From Nocardia australiensis (GTDB taxonomy: Bacteria > Actinomycetota > Actinomycetes > Mycobacteriales > Mycobacteriaceae): 64,000 bases of DNA. The stretch spans positions 186,001 through 250,000 of the forward strand of contig NZ_JAJFZM010000017.1 in the NCBI RefSeq assembly GCF_020733705.1, read 5' to 3'. Both the position numbers and the translations under genes were made by a program. Below, piece after piece: positions 9,152 to 17,812 of the stretch. Numbering within the stretch: the stretch's first letter is position 1; each line of letters opens with the position of its first letter. Under the pieces are notes generated by a model that was given only the letters and a program-made list of their open reading frames with translations, had not been told where the DNA came from and made no database searches.

Positions 9152-9838
9152 TCAGCGCTCGTCCGGTAGCAGATCAGGGCGCCGTCGGCGGGTGCGATCG
9201 AGCGATTGTTCGCGACGCCACGCGGCAACCTTGGCATGATCGCCCGACAGCAGAATCGGCGGGACCTCCAGGCCACGCCAACTGACGGGACGGGTGTAGC
9301 TGGGGCCTTCGAGGAGCCCGTCGGAGAACGAATCCTCTTGGTGCGATTGCTGATTACCGAGAACGCCCGGCAGCAGACGTACGACCGCCTCGGCCATGAC
9401 GAGGACCGCGGCCTCACCGCCTATGAGGACATAGTCACCAATGCTGACCTCTTCGACGCGGACCCGGCGGGCGGCGTCGTCGAAGACGCGTTGGTCGATG
9501 CCTTCGTAACGGCCGCAGGCGAATACGAGGTGCGCTTCGGTCGCCCAGCGGTGTGCGGTGGCCTGAGTGAACGGCACACCCGCCGGGGTCGGCACGACGA
9601 GCAGAGCATCATCGGGACAGACCTCGTCGAGTGCGTCCCCCCAGACGGTCGGTTTCATAACCATGCCGGGGCCACCGCCATATGGTGAATCGTCGACGGA
9701 TTTGTGGACATCATGGGTCCAGCCGCGCAGGTCGTGCACATCGAGGTCGATCAGGCCCTTATCGATGGCCTTGCCGAGCAACGCCGTTCGCAACGGCTCC
9801 AGATATTCCGGGAAGATTGTGACGACATCAAGTTTCAT
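9152..9838 (-). CDS. trmD: tRNA (guanine-N1-)-methyltransferase
   Basis: TrmD methylates G37 of tRNAs that read CNN codons, using S-adenosylmethionine, and prevents frameshifting. The 228-residue product begins MKLDVVTIFPEYLEPL and shows the deep-trefoil-knot signatures FACGRYEGIDQRV and VSIGDYVLIGGEAAV, then PGVLGN and the C-terminal RPVSWRGLEVPPILLSGDH. Length and motifs match the family. It is the last gene of the block rpsP-KH-rimM-trmD, 23 bp after rimM. Confidence 0.97.
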   Translation of the reverse strand: MKLDVVTIFPEYLEPLRTALLGKAIDKGLIDLDVHDLRGWTHDVHKSVDDSPYGGGPGMVMKPTVWGDALDEVCPDDALLVVPTPAGVPFTQATAHRWATEAHLVFACGRYEGIDQRVFDDAARRVRVEEVSIGDYVLIGGEAAVLVMAEAVVRLLPGVLGNQQSHQEDSFSDGLLEGPSYTRPVSWRGLEVPPILLSGDHAKVAAWRREQSLDRTRRRRPDLLPDER

Positions 9839-9861
9839 TGCGTCTCATCCCGCCTTCATTT

Positions 9862-10386
9862 TCATTCCGGATCGAGGAGACCTTCGGGCGGGTCGATGAC
9901 GACGAGTCCGTCGGCGAGCGAGACGGTCGGCACGATGGCATTGACGAACGGGATCAGGATCTCCCTGCCGTCGACCGCACCACGCACCGAAAGCAGTTCT
10001 CCCGCCGCGGAATGCAGTACCTCGGTGACCGTGCCGACGGCCGTACCGTCGGTGAGCTGGACGGTCAGGCCCTCGAGCTCATGGTCGTAGTACTCTTCCG
10101 GATCCTCCGACGGCGGCAGATCCTCGCTATCTATGACGAACAACGTGCCACGCAGCGCGTCAGCGGCGGCGCGGTCGCTGACCCCCGCGACTTGCACGAG
10201 GAGTCGGCCCGAATGCGCTCGGGCCGACTCCACGGTGAAGTCACGGACTTCCTTGGAACGTGCCGATCGCCCGCGCAGCCGTGCACCGGGCGCGAAGCGC
10301 GCCTCGGGCTCGTCGGTGCGTACCTCGACGACCAGTTCACCGCGCACGCCGTGCGACTTGGCGACCCGGCCTACAACGAGTTCCAT
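9862..10386 (-). CDS. rimM: Ribosome maturation factor RimM
   Basis: Assembly factor that binds 30S precursors through S19 and helps 16S rRNA processing. The 174-residue product has the N-terminal RimM domain (LVVGRVAKSHGVRGELVVEV) and the C-terminal PRC-barrel (YYDHELEGLTVQLTDGTAVGT..., ending LVVIDPPEGLLD). The ATG directly follows the TAG of the upstream KH-protein gene, so the two are translationally coupled. The gene order rpsP-KH-rimM-trmD is conserved in actinobacteria. Confidence 0.96.
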   Translation of the reverse strand: MELVVGRVAKSHGVRGELVVEVRTDEPEARFAPGARLRGRSARSKEVRDFTVESARAHSGRLLVQVAGVSDRAAADALRGTLFVIDSEDLPPSEDPEEYYDHELEGLTVQLTDGTAVGTVTEVLHSAAGELLSVRGAVDGREILIPFVNAIVPTVSLADGLVVIDPPEGLLDPE

Positions 10387-10629
10387 CTAGGCGTCGGTGT
10401 CGACCACGTCGACCCGGATGCCCCGGCCACCGATCCCGGCAACGAGGGTGCGCAGCGCGGTCGCGGTGCGACCGCCGCGCCCGATGACCTTGCCCAGATC
10501 CTCGGGATGGACATGTACCTCGACGGTGCGCCCGCGTCGACCGGTGATCAGCTCGACACGGACGTCATCGGGATTGGCGACTATGCCGCGAACCAAATGT
10601 TCGACGGCATCGGCGACGACTGCGCTCAT
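10387..10629 (-). CDS. KH-domain RNA-binding protein (KphA/YlqC type)
   Basis: An 80-residue single-KH-domain protein. The GxxG-containing segment VIGRGGRTATALRTL and the preceding HPEDLGK are diagnostic. It corresponds by position and length to M. tuberculosis Rv2908c, between rpsP and rimM. Homologues (KhpA) bind RNA, in other bacteria with a KhpB partner, and influence cell division and translation; no such role can be read from this sequence. Its stop codon abuts the rimM start. Confidence 0.93.
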   Translation of the reverse strand: MSAVVADAVEHLVRGIVANPDDVRVELITGRRGRTVEVHVHPEDLGKVIGRGGRTATALRTLVAGIGGRGIRVDVVDTDA

Positions 10630-10672
10630 GACCGCGCCTCGCCGGCGCTCGGTTCGCTGCGCTCGCTCACAG

Positions 10673-11113
10673 TTACTCAGCAGCCTCGGTCTCGGTGGAC
10701 TCGGCGGCGTCCGCGGAGTCCTTCTTGGCGGCCTTCTTCTTCGGGGTGACAGCCTCGGCGACGGGCTCGTTGTCGGCGGCGGCCAGGGCGGCGTTGAACA
10801 GGTCCAGCTTGGAGGTCTTGGGTGCCTTCACCTTCAGGGTGCCCTCGGCGCCCGGCAGACCCTTGAACTTCTGCCAGTCACCGGTGATCTCCAGCAGACG
10901 CTGCACGGCCTCGGTCGGCTGCGCGCCGACACCGAGCCAGTACTGCACGCGATCGGAGTTGATCTCGATCAGCGACGGCTCTTCCTTCGGGTGGTACTTG
11001 CCGACCGACTCGATGGCCCGGCCGTCACGACGGGTGCGGGCGTCTGCGATGACCACGCGGTACTGCGGGTTGCGGATCTTGCCGAGGCGGGTGAGCTTGA
11101 TGCGAACAGCCAT
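10673..11113 (-). CDS. rpsP: 30S ribosomal protein S16
   Basis: Small-subunit protein S16. Residues 1 to about 85 form the conserved body (MAVRIKLTRLGKIRNPQYRV, RRDGRAIESVGKYHP, RVQYWLGVGAQPTEAV). At 146 residues it is much longer than the roughly 80-90 of E. coli; the extra C-terminus is Ala/Lys/Glu-rich (TPKKKAAKKDSADAAES), as is usual for Mycobacteriales. It is the first gene of the block leading through KH, rimM and trmD. The upstream 247 bp before the amidohydrolase stop presumably contains its promoter. Confidence 0.97.
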   Translation of the reverse strand: MAVRIKLTRLGKIRNPQYRVVIADARTRRDGRAIESVGKYHPKEEPSLIEINSDRVQYWLGVGAQPTEAVQRLLEITGDWQKFKGLPGAEGTLKVKAPKTSKLDLFNAALAAADNEPVAEAVTPKKKAAKKDSADAAESTETEAAE

Positions 11114-11360
11114 ATGCTGATCTGCCTTTCAATAGGTTGGTCACGGCGCAATTCAGCGACCCGCACGGTCTGCGAGCCCGGTTTTGCGCTTGGAGTGTGT
11201 GACCGCCGCGCGGTACGTAACCGGAGACGGGCTGACACTTGTCCAGGAAGGACGGTGGTCCATTGTGCCAGAACGGCCCCGCCCCGACGAAATCGCGTCC
11301 TGGTCGCGGCCCGGCTACGCCGAATCCGACCCCAACGCGCGACAGCGACCGGTCGTCGAT

Positions 11361-12455
11361 TCAGCGGTGACCGGTGATGGGGGTCGCGGTTTTCATGACA
11401 CGCCCGCGCAGCACGACACACTCGGGGTCGGTGAGCATCGCCGGGTTGGTGCGCGGGTCTTCGCGGTAGACGACGAAATCGGCGGGAGCGCCGTGGGCGA
11501 TTCCCGGGCGGCCCAGCCAGGTGCGGGCATTCCAGGAGGCGGCGCCGAGGGCGTCGTGAGCGGACAGGCCGGCACCGGCGAGGGCGGTGATTTCGTCGGC
11601 GATGCGGCCGTGGCGGATGGAGCCGCCCGCGTCGGTACCCGCGAAGATGGGCACGCCCGCGTCGTGCGCGTTGGCGACGGTGTCGCGGACACGATGATGC
11701 AGATCGCGCATGTGGGCGGCATAGGTGGGGAATTTGCCTGCGCTGTCGGCGATCTCGGGGAAGGTGTCGATATTGATCAGGGTCGGCACCAGGGTGGTGC
11801 CGTGTTCGGCCATCAGCTCGATAGTGTCATCGGTGAGGCCGGTGCCGTGTTCGAGACAGTCGATGCCCGCGTTGATCAGGCCGGGCAGCGCGTCCTCGCC
11901 GAATACATGCGCGGTGACACGAGCGCCATTGGCGTGTGCGGCGTCGATGGCCTCCTTCAGAATCGCATCGCTCCACAGCGGACGCAGGTCGCCGACCGAC
12001 CGATCGATCCAGTCGCCGACGATCTTCACCCAGCCATCGCCGAAACGCGCCTGTTCGGCCACGATATCGGGCAGATCCCGCTCATCATCGAGTTCGATAC
12101 CGAGTTCACGGATATAGCGCCGGGGCCGCGCGATGTGTCGTCCCGCGCGAATGATCTTCGGTAGGTCCGCGCGGTCGTCGATGAAGTGGGTGTCGATGGG
12201 CGATCCAGCGTCGCGCAACAGCAGCGCACCGGCCTCGCGTTCGGTCTCGGCCTGCGCGATCGCGCCGTCTCGGTCCTCGTCGCCGCCGCCGTACCTGATC
12301 CCGACATGGCAGTGCGCGTCGACCAGGCCGGGCACGATCCACCCTGCGCCACACAGGGTTTCGGCACCGGCGACGGGTTCGAAGGACACCAGGCCGTCAC
12401 GCACCCATAGGTCGCGGACCTCATCATCGGGGAGAACCACACCGCGCAGATGCAT
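11361..12455 (-). CDS. Amidohydrolase family protein (Rv2915c-like)
   Basis: Metal-dependent hydrolase of the amidohydrolase superfamily, 364 residues. The HxH metal motif is in GLVDAHCHVGIRYGG (near residues 47-52), TAHVFGEDALPGLINAGIDCLEHGTG supplies further histidines, and FAGTDAGGSIRHGRI supplies the catalytic aspartate. The start at 12455 is firm: AAGGAGGT lies 4 nt upstream. Position between rpsP and ffh matches M. tuberculosis Rv2915c, described as a probable amino-acid aminohydrolase. The substrate is unknown; cyclic amides or aminoacylated compounds are typical of imidazolonepropionase-like relatives. Confidence 0.85.
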   Translation of the reverse strand: MHLRGVVLPDDEVRDLWVRDGLVSFEPVAGAETLCGAGWIVPGLVDAHCHVGIRYGGGDEDRDGAIAQAETEREAGALLLRDAGSPIDTHFIDDRADLPKIIRAGRHIARPRRYIRELGIELDDERDLPDIVAEQARFGDGWVKIVGDWIDRSVGDLRPLWSDAILKEAIDAAHANGARVTAHVFGEDALPGLINAGIDCLEHGTGLTDDTIELMAEHGTTLVPTLINIDTFPEIADSAGKFPTYAAHMRDLHHRVRDTVANAHDAGVPIFAGTDAGGSIRHGRIADEITALAGAGLSAHDALGAASWNARTWLGRPGIAHGAPADFVVYREDPRTNPAMLTDPECVVLRGRVMKTATPITGHR

Positions 12456-12525
12456 AGCTACCTCCTTGGCGTCGTCGGCTGTCCCCAACCTACCTCAGGC
12501 CGATACCCCACCCGCCACCCGAACA

Positions 12526-12567
12526 CCGAGGTCGGCGGACATGACATCGCATGTACGCCGACCTCGG
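12526..12567. repeat. Imperfect inverted repeat upstream of amidohydrolase
   Basis: Arms CCGAGGTCGGCG-x-ACATG (12526-12543) and CATGT-x-CGCCGACCTCGG (12550-12567) are complementary apart from one mismatch, with a 6-nt loop. The element ends about 70 bp before the amidohydrolase start. It could be a terminator for read-through from ffh or a protein-binding site. Confidence 0.6.
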
Positions 12568-12628
12568 ATGACCTGCGGCCGCAACCTCATTCGGCGGCGG
12601 CAGGACCTGACTGGACTACCGAACCTCG

Positions 12629-12924
12629 GGTGCCGCACCAGCTCACCCACGTACCCACTCGCCACGACACCAGGTTCCGAGCGAGCCCAGACCGAACACT
12701 AAAAGCCACGGCCGACACCCAACTCGATCACCAAACCCCAAAGTGCCGCACATCCCCCACACGCACCCACTCGCCACAACCACAGCTTCCGAGCAAGCCG
12801 AGACCGAACACTAAAAGCCACGGCCGACACCCAACTCGATCACCAAACCCCAAAGTGCCGCACATCCCCCACACGCACCCACTCGCCACGACCACAGTTT
12901 CCGAGCGAAGCGAGACCGAGCCCT
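12629..12924. repeat. 112-bp tandem repeat array
   Basis: The motif ACCGAACACTAAAAGCCACG occurs at 12691 and again at 12803, and the variant ACCGAGCCCTAAAAG at 12915, giving a constant period of 112 bp. The unit between successive copies is almost identical (differences near CACAACCACAG versus CACGACCACAG). A more diverged partial copy begins near 12629 (GTGCCGCACC...CCACTCGCCACGAC). This gives about 2.5 units in all. Confidence 0.85.
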
Positions 12925-12929
12925 AAAAG

Positions 12930-13021
12930 TTCGCGGCCGGCTCGCGTCCGAGGGGCAAATGCGATTTTGCGACGAAGTCGCGAGCATTTGCCCCTCGGAC
13001 GCGAGCCATAGGGGCCGCGAA
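12930..13021 (-). terminator. Large nested palindrome downstream of ffh, probable terminator
   Basis: Perfect 24-bp arms at 12939-12962 and 12984-13007 (GGCTCGCGTCC... / ...GGACGCGAGCC) surround a 21-nt loop that itself contains GCGAC/GTCGC. An outer pair TTCGCGGCC (12930-12938) / GGCCGCGAA (13013-13021) extends the stem. Read on the minus strand, it starts 30 bp after the ffh stop and is followed by CTTTTAG, consistent with a strong terminator. Confidence 0.7.
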
Positions 13022-13050
13022 CACGCCGCGCCAGCGGCCAATAAACACAG

Positions 13051-14625
13051 CTACTTCTTGGGGAATTTCAGCTGGGAGAGGTCGATGCCCTCCAGCCCCG
13101 GAGGCAGCTGATCGAGTCCGGCGGGCATCCCGGAAAGGTCCGGCATTCCGGCGGGCATACCCGGCATCCCGGCCGGCATGCCGGGGAACCCGCCGCGCAC
13201 CTTCGGTGGCGTCGGTCCACGACCGCCTTTCTTGCCTTTCTTCCCCTTCTTGGTGTTGCCGCGCCGCGAACCGGGCAGGCCCATCTGCCGCCCCATGGCG
13301 GCCATCATCTTCTTCGCTTCGAAGAAGCGGTCGACGAGCTGGTTGACCTCGGAGACCTGAACTCCGGAGCCATTGGCGATGCGCAGGCGACGAGAGGCAT
13401 TGATGATCTTCGGATTGTCCCGTTCGGCCGGGGTCATGCCCCGGATGATCGCCTGCACTCGGTCGAGCTGCTTGTCGTCGACCGCGGCGAGGGCATCCTT
13501 CATTTGTCCCGCGCCGGGCAGCATGCCGAGCAGGTTCCCGATCGGGCCCATCTTGCGGATGGCGAGCATCTGATCGAGGAAGTCCTCCAGCGTCATCTCG
13601 CCGGAGCCGATCTTGCGGGCGGCGTCCTCGGCCTGCTGCTGGTCGTAGACCTGCTCGGCCTGCTCGATCAGGGTGAGGACATCGCCCATGCCCAGGATGC
13701 GGCTGGCCATCCGGTCCGGATGGAAGACGTCGAAGTCCTCCAGCTTTTCACCGGTAGAGGCGAACATGATCGGCGCACCGGTCACATTCCGGACCGAAAG
13801 CGCGGCACCACCGCGCGCGTCGCCATCGAGCTTGGTAAGCACAACGCCGGTGAAGCCGACGCCGTCACGGAATGCCTCGGCGGTGCTGACCGCGTCCTGA
13901 CCGATCATGGCGTCGAGCACGAACAGCGTCTCGTCCGGCTGCACCGCGTCGCGAATACCGGCGGCCTGCCGCATCAGTTCCTCGTCGATACCGAGGCGAC
14001 CCGCGGTGTCGACGATGACCACGTCGTATTGCTTGGCGCGCGCCTCGGCGACACCGGCGCGGGCGACCTCGACCGGGTCGGCCGCCGAGATACCGAGCGC
14101 GTTCTCGCCGGTGCCGACACCCGACACCGTAGTGCCCGGGTGTGGCGCGAACACTGGCACATCCGCACGCTCACCGACCACCTGAAGCTGGGTAACGGCA
14201 CCGGGACGCTGTAGGTCACAGGCCACCAGCAAGGGCTGATGCCCCTGTCCCTTGAGCCATTTCGCGAGCTTGCCCGCGAGGGTCGTCTTACCGGCACCCT
14301 GTAGACCGGCGAGCATGACCACCGTCGGGGGGTTCTTGGCGAGGGTCAGCCTGCGGGTTTCGCCACCGAGGATGCCGACGAGCTCCTCGTTGACGATCTT
14401 GACGACCTGCTGCGCCGGGTTGAGCGCCGCGGAAACCTCGGAGCCCTTGGCCCGCTCCTTGATTTTGGCGATGAAACCACGCACGACCGGCAGCGCGACG
14501 TCAGCCTCGAGCAGAGCAAGGCGGATCTCGCGACAGGTGGCGTCGATGTCGGCCGGTGACAGACGCCCCTTACCGCGAAGATCCTTGAGGGCACCGGTAA
14601 GCCGGTCGGACAGGGATTCGAACAC
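13051..14625 (-). CDS. ffh: Signal recognition particle protein Ffh
   Basis: SRP54 GTPase that binds 4.5S RNA and signal sequences and delivers ribosomes to FtsY. The 524-residue protein has the N domain (FESLSDRLTGALKDLRGKG), the G domain with Walker A GLQGAGKTTLAGKLA (about 107-121), DTAGRLGIDEEL and TKLDGDARGGAAL, and a Met/Gly-rich M domain with RRLRIANGSGVQVSEVN. The C-terminal tail repeats GMPAGMPG. The start is GTG at 14625 with AGGAG 8 nt upstream. ftsY is encoded 5 kb away on the same strand. Confidence 0.97.
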   Translation of the reverse strand: MFESLSDRLTGALKDLRGKGRLSPADIDATCREIRLALLEADVALPVVRGFIAKIKERAKGSEVSAALNPAQQVVKIVNEELVGILGGETRRLTLAKNPPTVVMLAGLQGAGKTTLAGKLAKWLKGQGHQPLLVACDLQRPGAVTQLQVVGERADVPVFAPHPGTTVSGVGTGENALGISAADPVEVARAGVAEARAKQYDVVIVDTAGRLGIDEELMRQAAGIRDAVQPDETLFVLDAMIGQDAVSTAEAFRDGVGFTGVVLTKLDGDARGGAALSVRNVTGAPIMFASTGEKLEDFDVFHPDRMASRILGMGDVLTLIEQAEQVYDQQQAEDAARKIGSGEMTLEDFLDQMLAIRKMGPIGNLLGMLPGAGQMKDALAAVDDKQLDRVQAIIRGMTPAERDNPKIINASRRLRIANGSGVQVSEVNQLVDRFFEAKKMMAAMGRQMGLPGSRRGNTKKGKKGKKGGRGPTPPKVRGGFPGMPAGMPGMPAGMPDLSGMPAGLDQLPPGLEGIDLSQLKFPKK

Positions 14626-14734
14626 CGATCGCGCTCCTGATCTCGAGGGACGTCACTTTGATATCCCAGGGTAATGGGACCGCCCAGGTGTTCGCGCAGG
14701 CGGTGTGTCCTTCGAGGTCGCCGAGCTCGCCGGA

Positions 14735-15049
14735 CTACTCGAGTGAACGACGGCGCGGTTTGGCCTCCTTGCTGTAGTCGTGGTTCTCGATGGCCACCAT
14801 GTAGACCGCCTCGCGGGCGGTCAGGCCCAGCTCGAGGGCCATATCGTCGAGCAGTGCCCAGCCGGCGCCGTTGGGTCCATCGTTTGCGGCAACCGTCGAA
14901 GCAATCGTCATCGCGGTCACGGCCTGTTGTCCGGTGAGGGTCCGGCCGGGTAGCCAGGAAACGACCCACCGATCACCGCCGACACACCGCGCCATATGCG
15001 TGGTTTCGTCACTCGTCATCGTTGACGCCGAAACAACCTCAATTGCCAC
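14735..15049 (-). CDS. Small hypothetical protein between glnD and ffh
   Basis: A 104-residue protein I do not recognise. It has no signal peptide or membrane segment. RWVVSWLPGRTLTGQQAVTAMTIA and the acidic/amphipathic WALLDDMALELGLTAREAVYMV suggest a small two-part fold; the second part looks helical. The start at GTG 15049 (VAIEVVSAST) is supported by GGGGAG 7 nt upstream; an ATG at 15019 is possible. Codon use is ordinary for the window. It lies 117 bp downstream of glnD. M. tuberculosis has a different, much larger gene (Rv2917) in the corresponding gap. Confidence 0.65.
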   Translation of the reverse strand: MAIEVVSASTMTSDETTHMARCVGGDRWVVSWLPGRTLTGQQAVTAMTIASTVAANDGPNGAGWALLDDMALELGLTAREAVYMVAIENHDYSKEAKPRRRSLE

Positions 15050-15166
15050 CGACCTGCTCCCCTCATGCTCGCGATAGCCGGACGCTCTGATATTAGGCTC
15101 GGCAACTCCACTGCACGCAATTTCCAGCAAATCGCGTGCAACAGTTCTGTTGCGCCGCAACCGACA

Positions 15167-17656
15167 TCAGGAATCCGACCCCGAACCGGGCGGTTCCGCA
15201 TCTTGCGGAGGCTTCGGCGCCGGGCGCGGAACCACGTCCATAATCGCCTTTTCGATCGCTTCGCGGCGTCCGGGACCGTCATCGGTGCCGAGGTCGAGAC
15301 TGAAGGAGTCGACCACCGCGGAACCCATGGTGACCACCTTTGCCCAGCACACTTCGGCGCCGCAGCCCGACAGCGCGGCAGCCAGCCTGCTCAACAAGCC
15401 GATGCGGTCTTCGGCGCGCAACTCCAGAAGCACCTGGCCGGGCACCGAGGTGCCGGACCAGATCAGCCGGGGTTGCGCCTGCGCGTACGGGCTCGGCCCG
15501 GCCCCCGCGGCCTCGCGTTCCCGTTTGGCCAGCAGCGCGGGCAGATCAAGATTGCCGGAAATGGCCCGAATCAGCTCTTGCCGCAACAGGCCAGCATCCG
15601 GCGGGGCACCGAATTTGGGTGACACAACGAAGGTGTTGACGGCCGAGGCGCTTTCGCTGCTGAGCGCGGCAGACAGCACCCGCAGCGAGTGCAACGCCAG
15701 CACGCCGGCGGCATCCGACAGCAGGCCGGGAGTGTCCGGCGCAATGACCGTCACGGTGTAGGTGTGCTTCCCCTCGCCGGGGCGCAGATCAACGTGCACC
15801 CCGCCCACGGTGGCCTTGGCAAGCAGTTCCGGCGCAATTGGTTCCGGTATCGGCAACTCACCACCGGCCATCACCAACCGGCAGCGACGCACCAGATCAC
15901 CGATCAGCGATGCCTTCCAGTCGCCCCACACGCCGGGGCCGGTGGCCAGCGAATCGGCCTCGGCCAGGGTGTGCAGCAACTCGATCAACTGCACGTCACC
16001 GTCGAGCGCATCGACAATGAACCGCACCGTGGCCGGGTCAGCGAGATCACGCCGGGTCGCGGTTTCCGGCAGCAGCAGATGATGGCGCACTACGGCGCTG
16101 AGGGTCCGAACATCCGATGGCCATAGACCGAGCCGACGCCCGATATGGGTGGCCAACTCGGCCCCGACGACACTGTGATCGCCCGCGCGGCCCTTGCCGA
16201 TATCGTGCAGCAGCGCGCCGAGCAAGAGCAGATCCGGGCGGGCGACTCGTGTGCTCAACGCGCTTGAGTACGCGACGGTCTCCATCAGATGACGATCGAC
16301 GGTCCAGGTATGCATGGCGTCGCGTGGTGGCAGGTCGCGCACGGCGCCCCATTCCGGAAGTAGCCTGCCCCACAACCCCGTTCGGTCCAGCGCCTCGATC
16401 GCGTCGATGACACCACGGCCGGCGCCGAGCAGCACGAGCAGATCGTTGAGCGCGTCCTTGGGCCATGGTTCCCGCAATTCCGGCGCGTCTTCGGATAGCT
16501 GGTTCAGGGTGGTGGCCGACATCGGCAGCCCGGTCTGCGCCGAGGCCGCGGCCACCCGCAGGATCAAGCCCGGATCGCGCTGCGGGCGCGCGTCCCTGGC
16601 TAGCACCACCTCCCCCGCGTGCTCGACAACCCCTTCGTCGAGTGGTCGGCGCACCGGGATCCGCCGCAACCTGGCCAGGCCGCGCCGTGGCAGTGCGTTG
16701 GCCGCGGTCCGCAAGCCGACATCGACGGAGTAACTCACCGTCCGTGCGGAATCGCTCAGCGTACGGGCCAGATCGAAACGATCACCGATGCGCAATGCCC
16801 TGCCGATCTCATCGGCATCCTGGGCCCGTAGCTGGTCACGGGCACGGCCCGCCACCCGGTGCAGTTCGGTACGAACATCCAGTAGACGACGGTGCGCCTG
16901 TTCGAAGCCACCGCCGGGCACGTCCGGGCCGAGACCGGGCATGGCGTCGGTCAGTTGGGCGATGGCCAGCGCGTCGAGCAGTTGGATATCGCGCAGGCCG
17001 CCGCGCCCGCTCTTCAGATCGGGTTCGGCGCGATGGGCGATTTCGCCGCTGCGCTGCCACCGCGCCTCGACTTGGTCGATCAATTCATCGAAGCGCGAAC
17101 GGATTCCGGTTCGCCACTCGCGGCGCACGCCACCGATGAGCAGGTTGCTCAGTTCCGCGTCGCCGACGATATGCCTGGCTTCGAGCATGCCGAGGGCCGC
17201 GATGAGATCGCTCGACGCGACGCGCAATGCCTGCGGTACGGTGCGCACGCTGTGATCGAGTTTGATGTGGGCGTCCCACAGTGGGTACCAGAGTTGATCG
17301 GCGACCTCGGCGACGCGAGCCGGGTCGACATCGTCGTGTAACAAAACCAGGTCCAGGTCGGAGTACGGCAGCATTTCCTTGCGCCCGAGCCCACCGACAG
17401 CCACCACGGCCAAGCCACTGTCGCGGGTGATGCCGAGTTCGACACCGGTGCTGGTGAGCCACAGTTCATACAGGTCGACCAGCGCGAGCCGCAGCGATTC
17501 GGCGTCGAGTCGGGGATTACGGGGCAGCCCACCATCGAGTAATTGGGTTCGAGCTCGGACCAAATCGGCCGCACCATTGGAAACTCTGTCGCCGGCGGCG
17601 TCCCCGGTCGCCTGTCTGTCACTGTCACGGTCGTACTGACCAGCCACCAAATCCAC
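15167..17656 (-). CDS. glnD: [Protein-PII] nucleotidylyltransferase GlnD
   Basis: Bifunctional sensor of glutamine that modifies and demodifies the PII protein; in Corynebacterium and Mycobacterium the modification is adenylylation. The 829-residue product has the nucleotidyltransferase motif GGLGRKEMLPYSDLDLVLLHD near residues 88-108, a PII-UTase-like helical domain, an HD domain (LLLGALLHDIGKGRAGDHS near 480), and two C-terminal ACT domains (YTVTVIAPDTPGLLSDAAG and VLLELRAEDRIGLLSRLAA). It follows glnB by 156 bp on the same strand, as in M. tuberculosis Rv2918c-2919c. The start is GTG at 17656 with other GTG codons just downstream. Confidence 0.95.
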   Translation of the reverse strand: MDLVAGQYDRDSDRQATGDAAGDRVSNGAADLVRARTQLLDGGLPRNPRLDAESLRLALVDLYELWLTSTGVELGITRDSGLAVVAVGGLGRKEMLPYSDLDLVLLHDDVDPARVAEVADQLWYPLWDAHIKLDHSVRTVPQALRVASSDLIAALGMLEARHIVGDAELSNLLIGGVRREWRTGIRSRFDELIDQVEARWQRSGEIAHRAEPDLKSGRGGLRDIQLLDALAIAQLTDAMPGLGPDVPGGGFEQAHRRLLDVRTELHRVAGRARDQLRAQDADEIGRALRIGDRFDLARTLSDSARTVSYSVDVGLRTAANALPRRGLARLRRIPVRRPLDEGVVEHAGEVVLARDARPQRDPGLILRVAAASAQTGLPMSATTLNQLSEDAPELREPWPKDALNDLLVLLGAGRGVIDAIEALDRTGLWGRLLPEWGAVRDLPPRDAMHTWTVDRHLMETVAYSSALSTRVARPDLLLLGALLHDIGKGRAGDHSVVGAELATHIGRRLGLWPSDVRTLSAVVRHHLLLPETATRRDLADPATVRFIVDALDGDVQLIELLHTLAEADSLATGPGVWGDWKASLIGDLVRRCRLVMAGGELPIPEPIAPELLAKATVGGVHVDLRPGEGKHTYTVTVIAPDTPGLLSDAAGVLALHSLRVLSAALSSESASAVNTFVVSPKFGAPPDAGLLRQELIRAISGNLDLPALLAKREREAAGAGPSPYAQAQPRLIWSGTSVPGQVLLELRAEDRIGLLSRLAAALSGCGAEVCWAKVVTMGSAVVDSFSLDLGTDDGPGRREAIEKAIMDVVPRPAPKPPQDAEPPGSGSDS

Positions 17657-17812
17657 CGCCCATTCAATACATGCGACCCCGCCCCGACCGGATCATCCAG
17701 TGGGAGCGGGGCCGCCGCTCGATTCGATATTCGTGTTGGACTTGCGTTGCTCCCGGGTCCCTTCGTGGTCGCGTCGCGCTTCCGCCTCCGGGCCCGTCGC
17801 GTGCGCTGCGGT

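Larger units (their letters stand above)
12456..13050. other. 595-bp intergenic region with tandem repeats and palindromes
   Basis: No convincing gene lies between ffh and the amidohydrolase. The region holds an imperfect hairpin (12526-12567), a 112-bp tandem array (about 12629-12924) and a large nested palindrome (12930-13021). Its composition is unusually rich in C and A on the plus strand. Open frames here have repeated, low-complexity translations (for example repeated PHIPHTHPLATT) typical of non-coding repeats. Confidence 0.8.

Noticed and set aside
12450..12926. A 158-codon plus-strand frame across the tandem array
   Set aside because: Its translation simply repeats with the DNA array (Pro/His/Thr-rich), and the array is non-coding in every other respect.
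12629..13021. Possible CRISPR array in the ffh-amidohydrolase gap
   Set aside because: The repeat is 112 bp with identical content throughout the unit, so there are no unique spacers of uniform size, and no cas genes are present.
17670..17715. Possible terminator after glnB (CCCCGC / GCGGGG)
   Set aside because: The stem is only about six perfect pairs with a long loop, and several equivalent GC-rich pairings exist, so it is not distinguishable from background.
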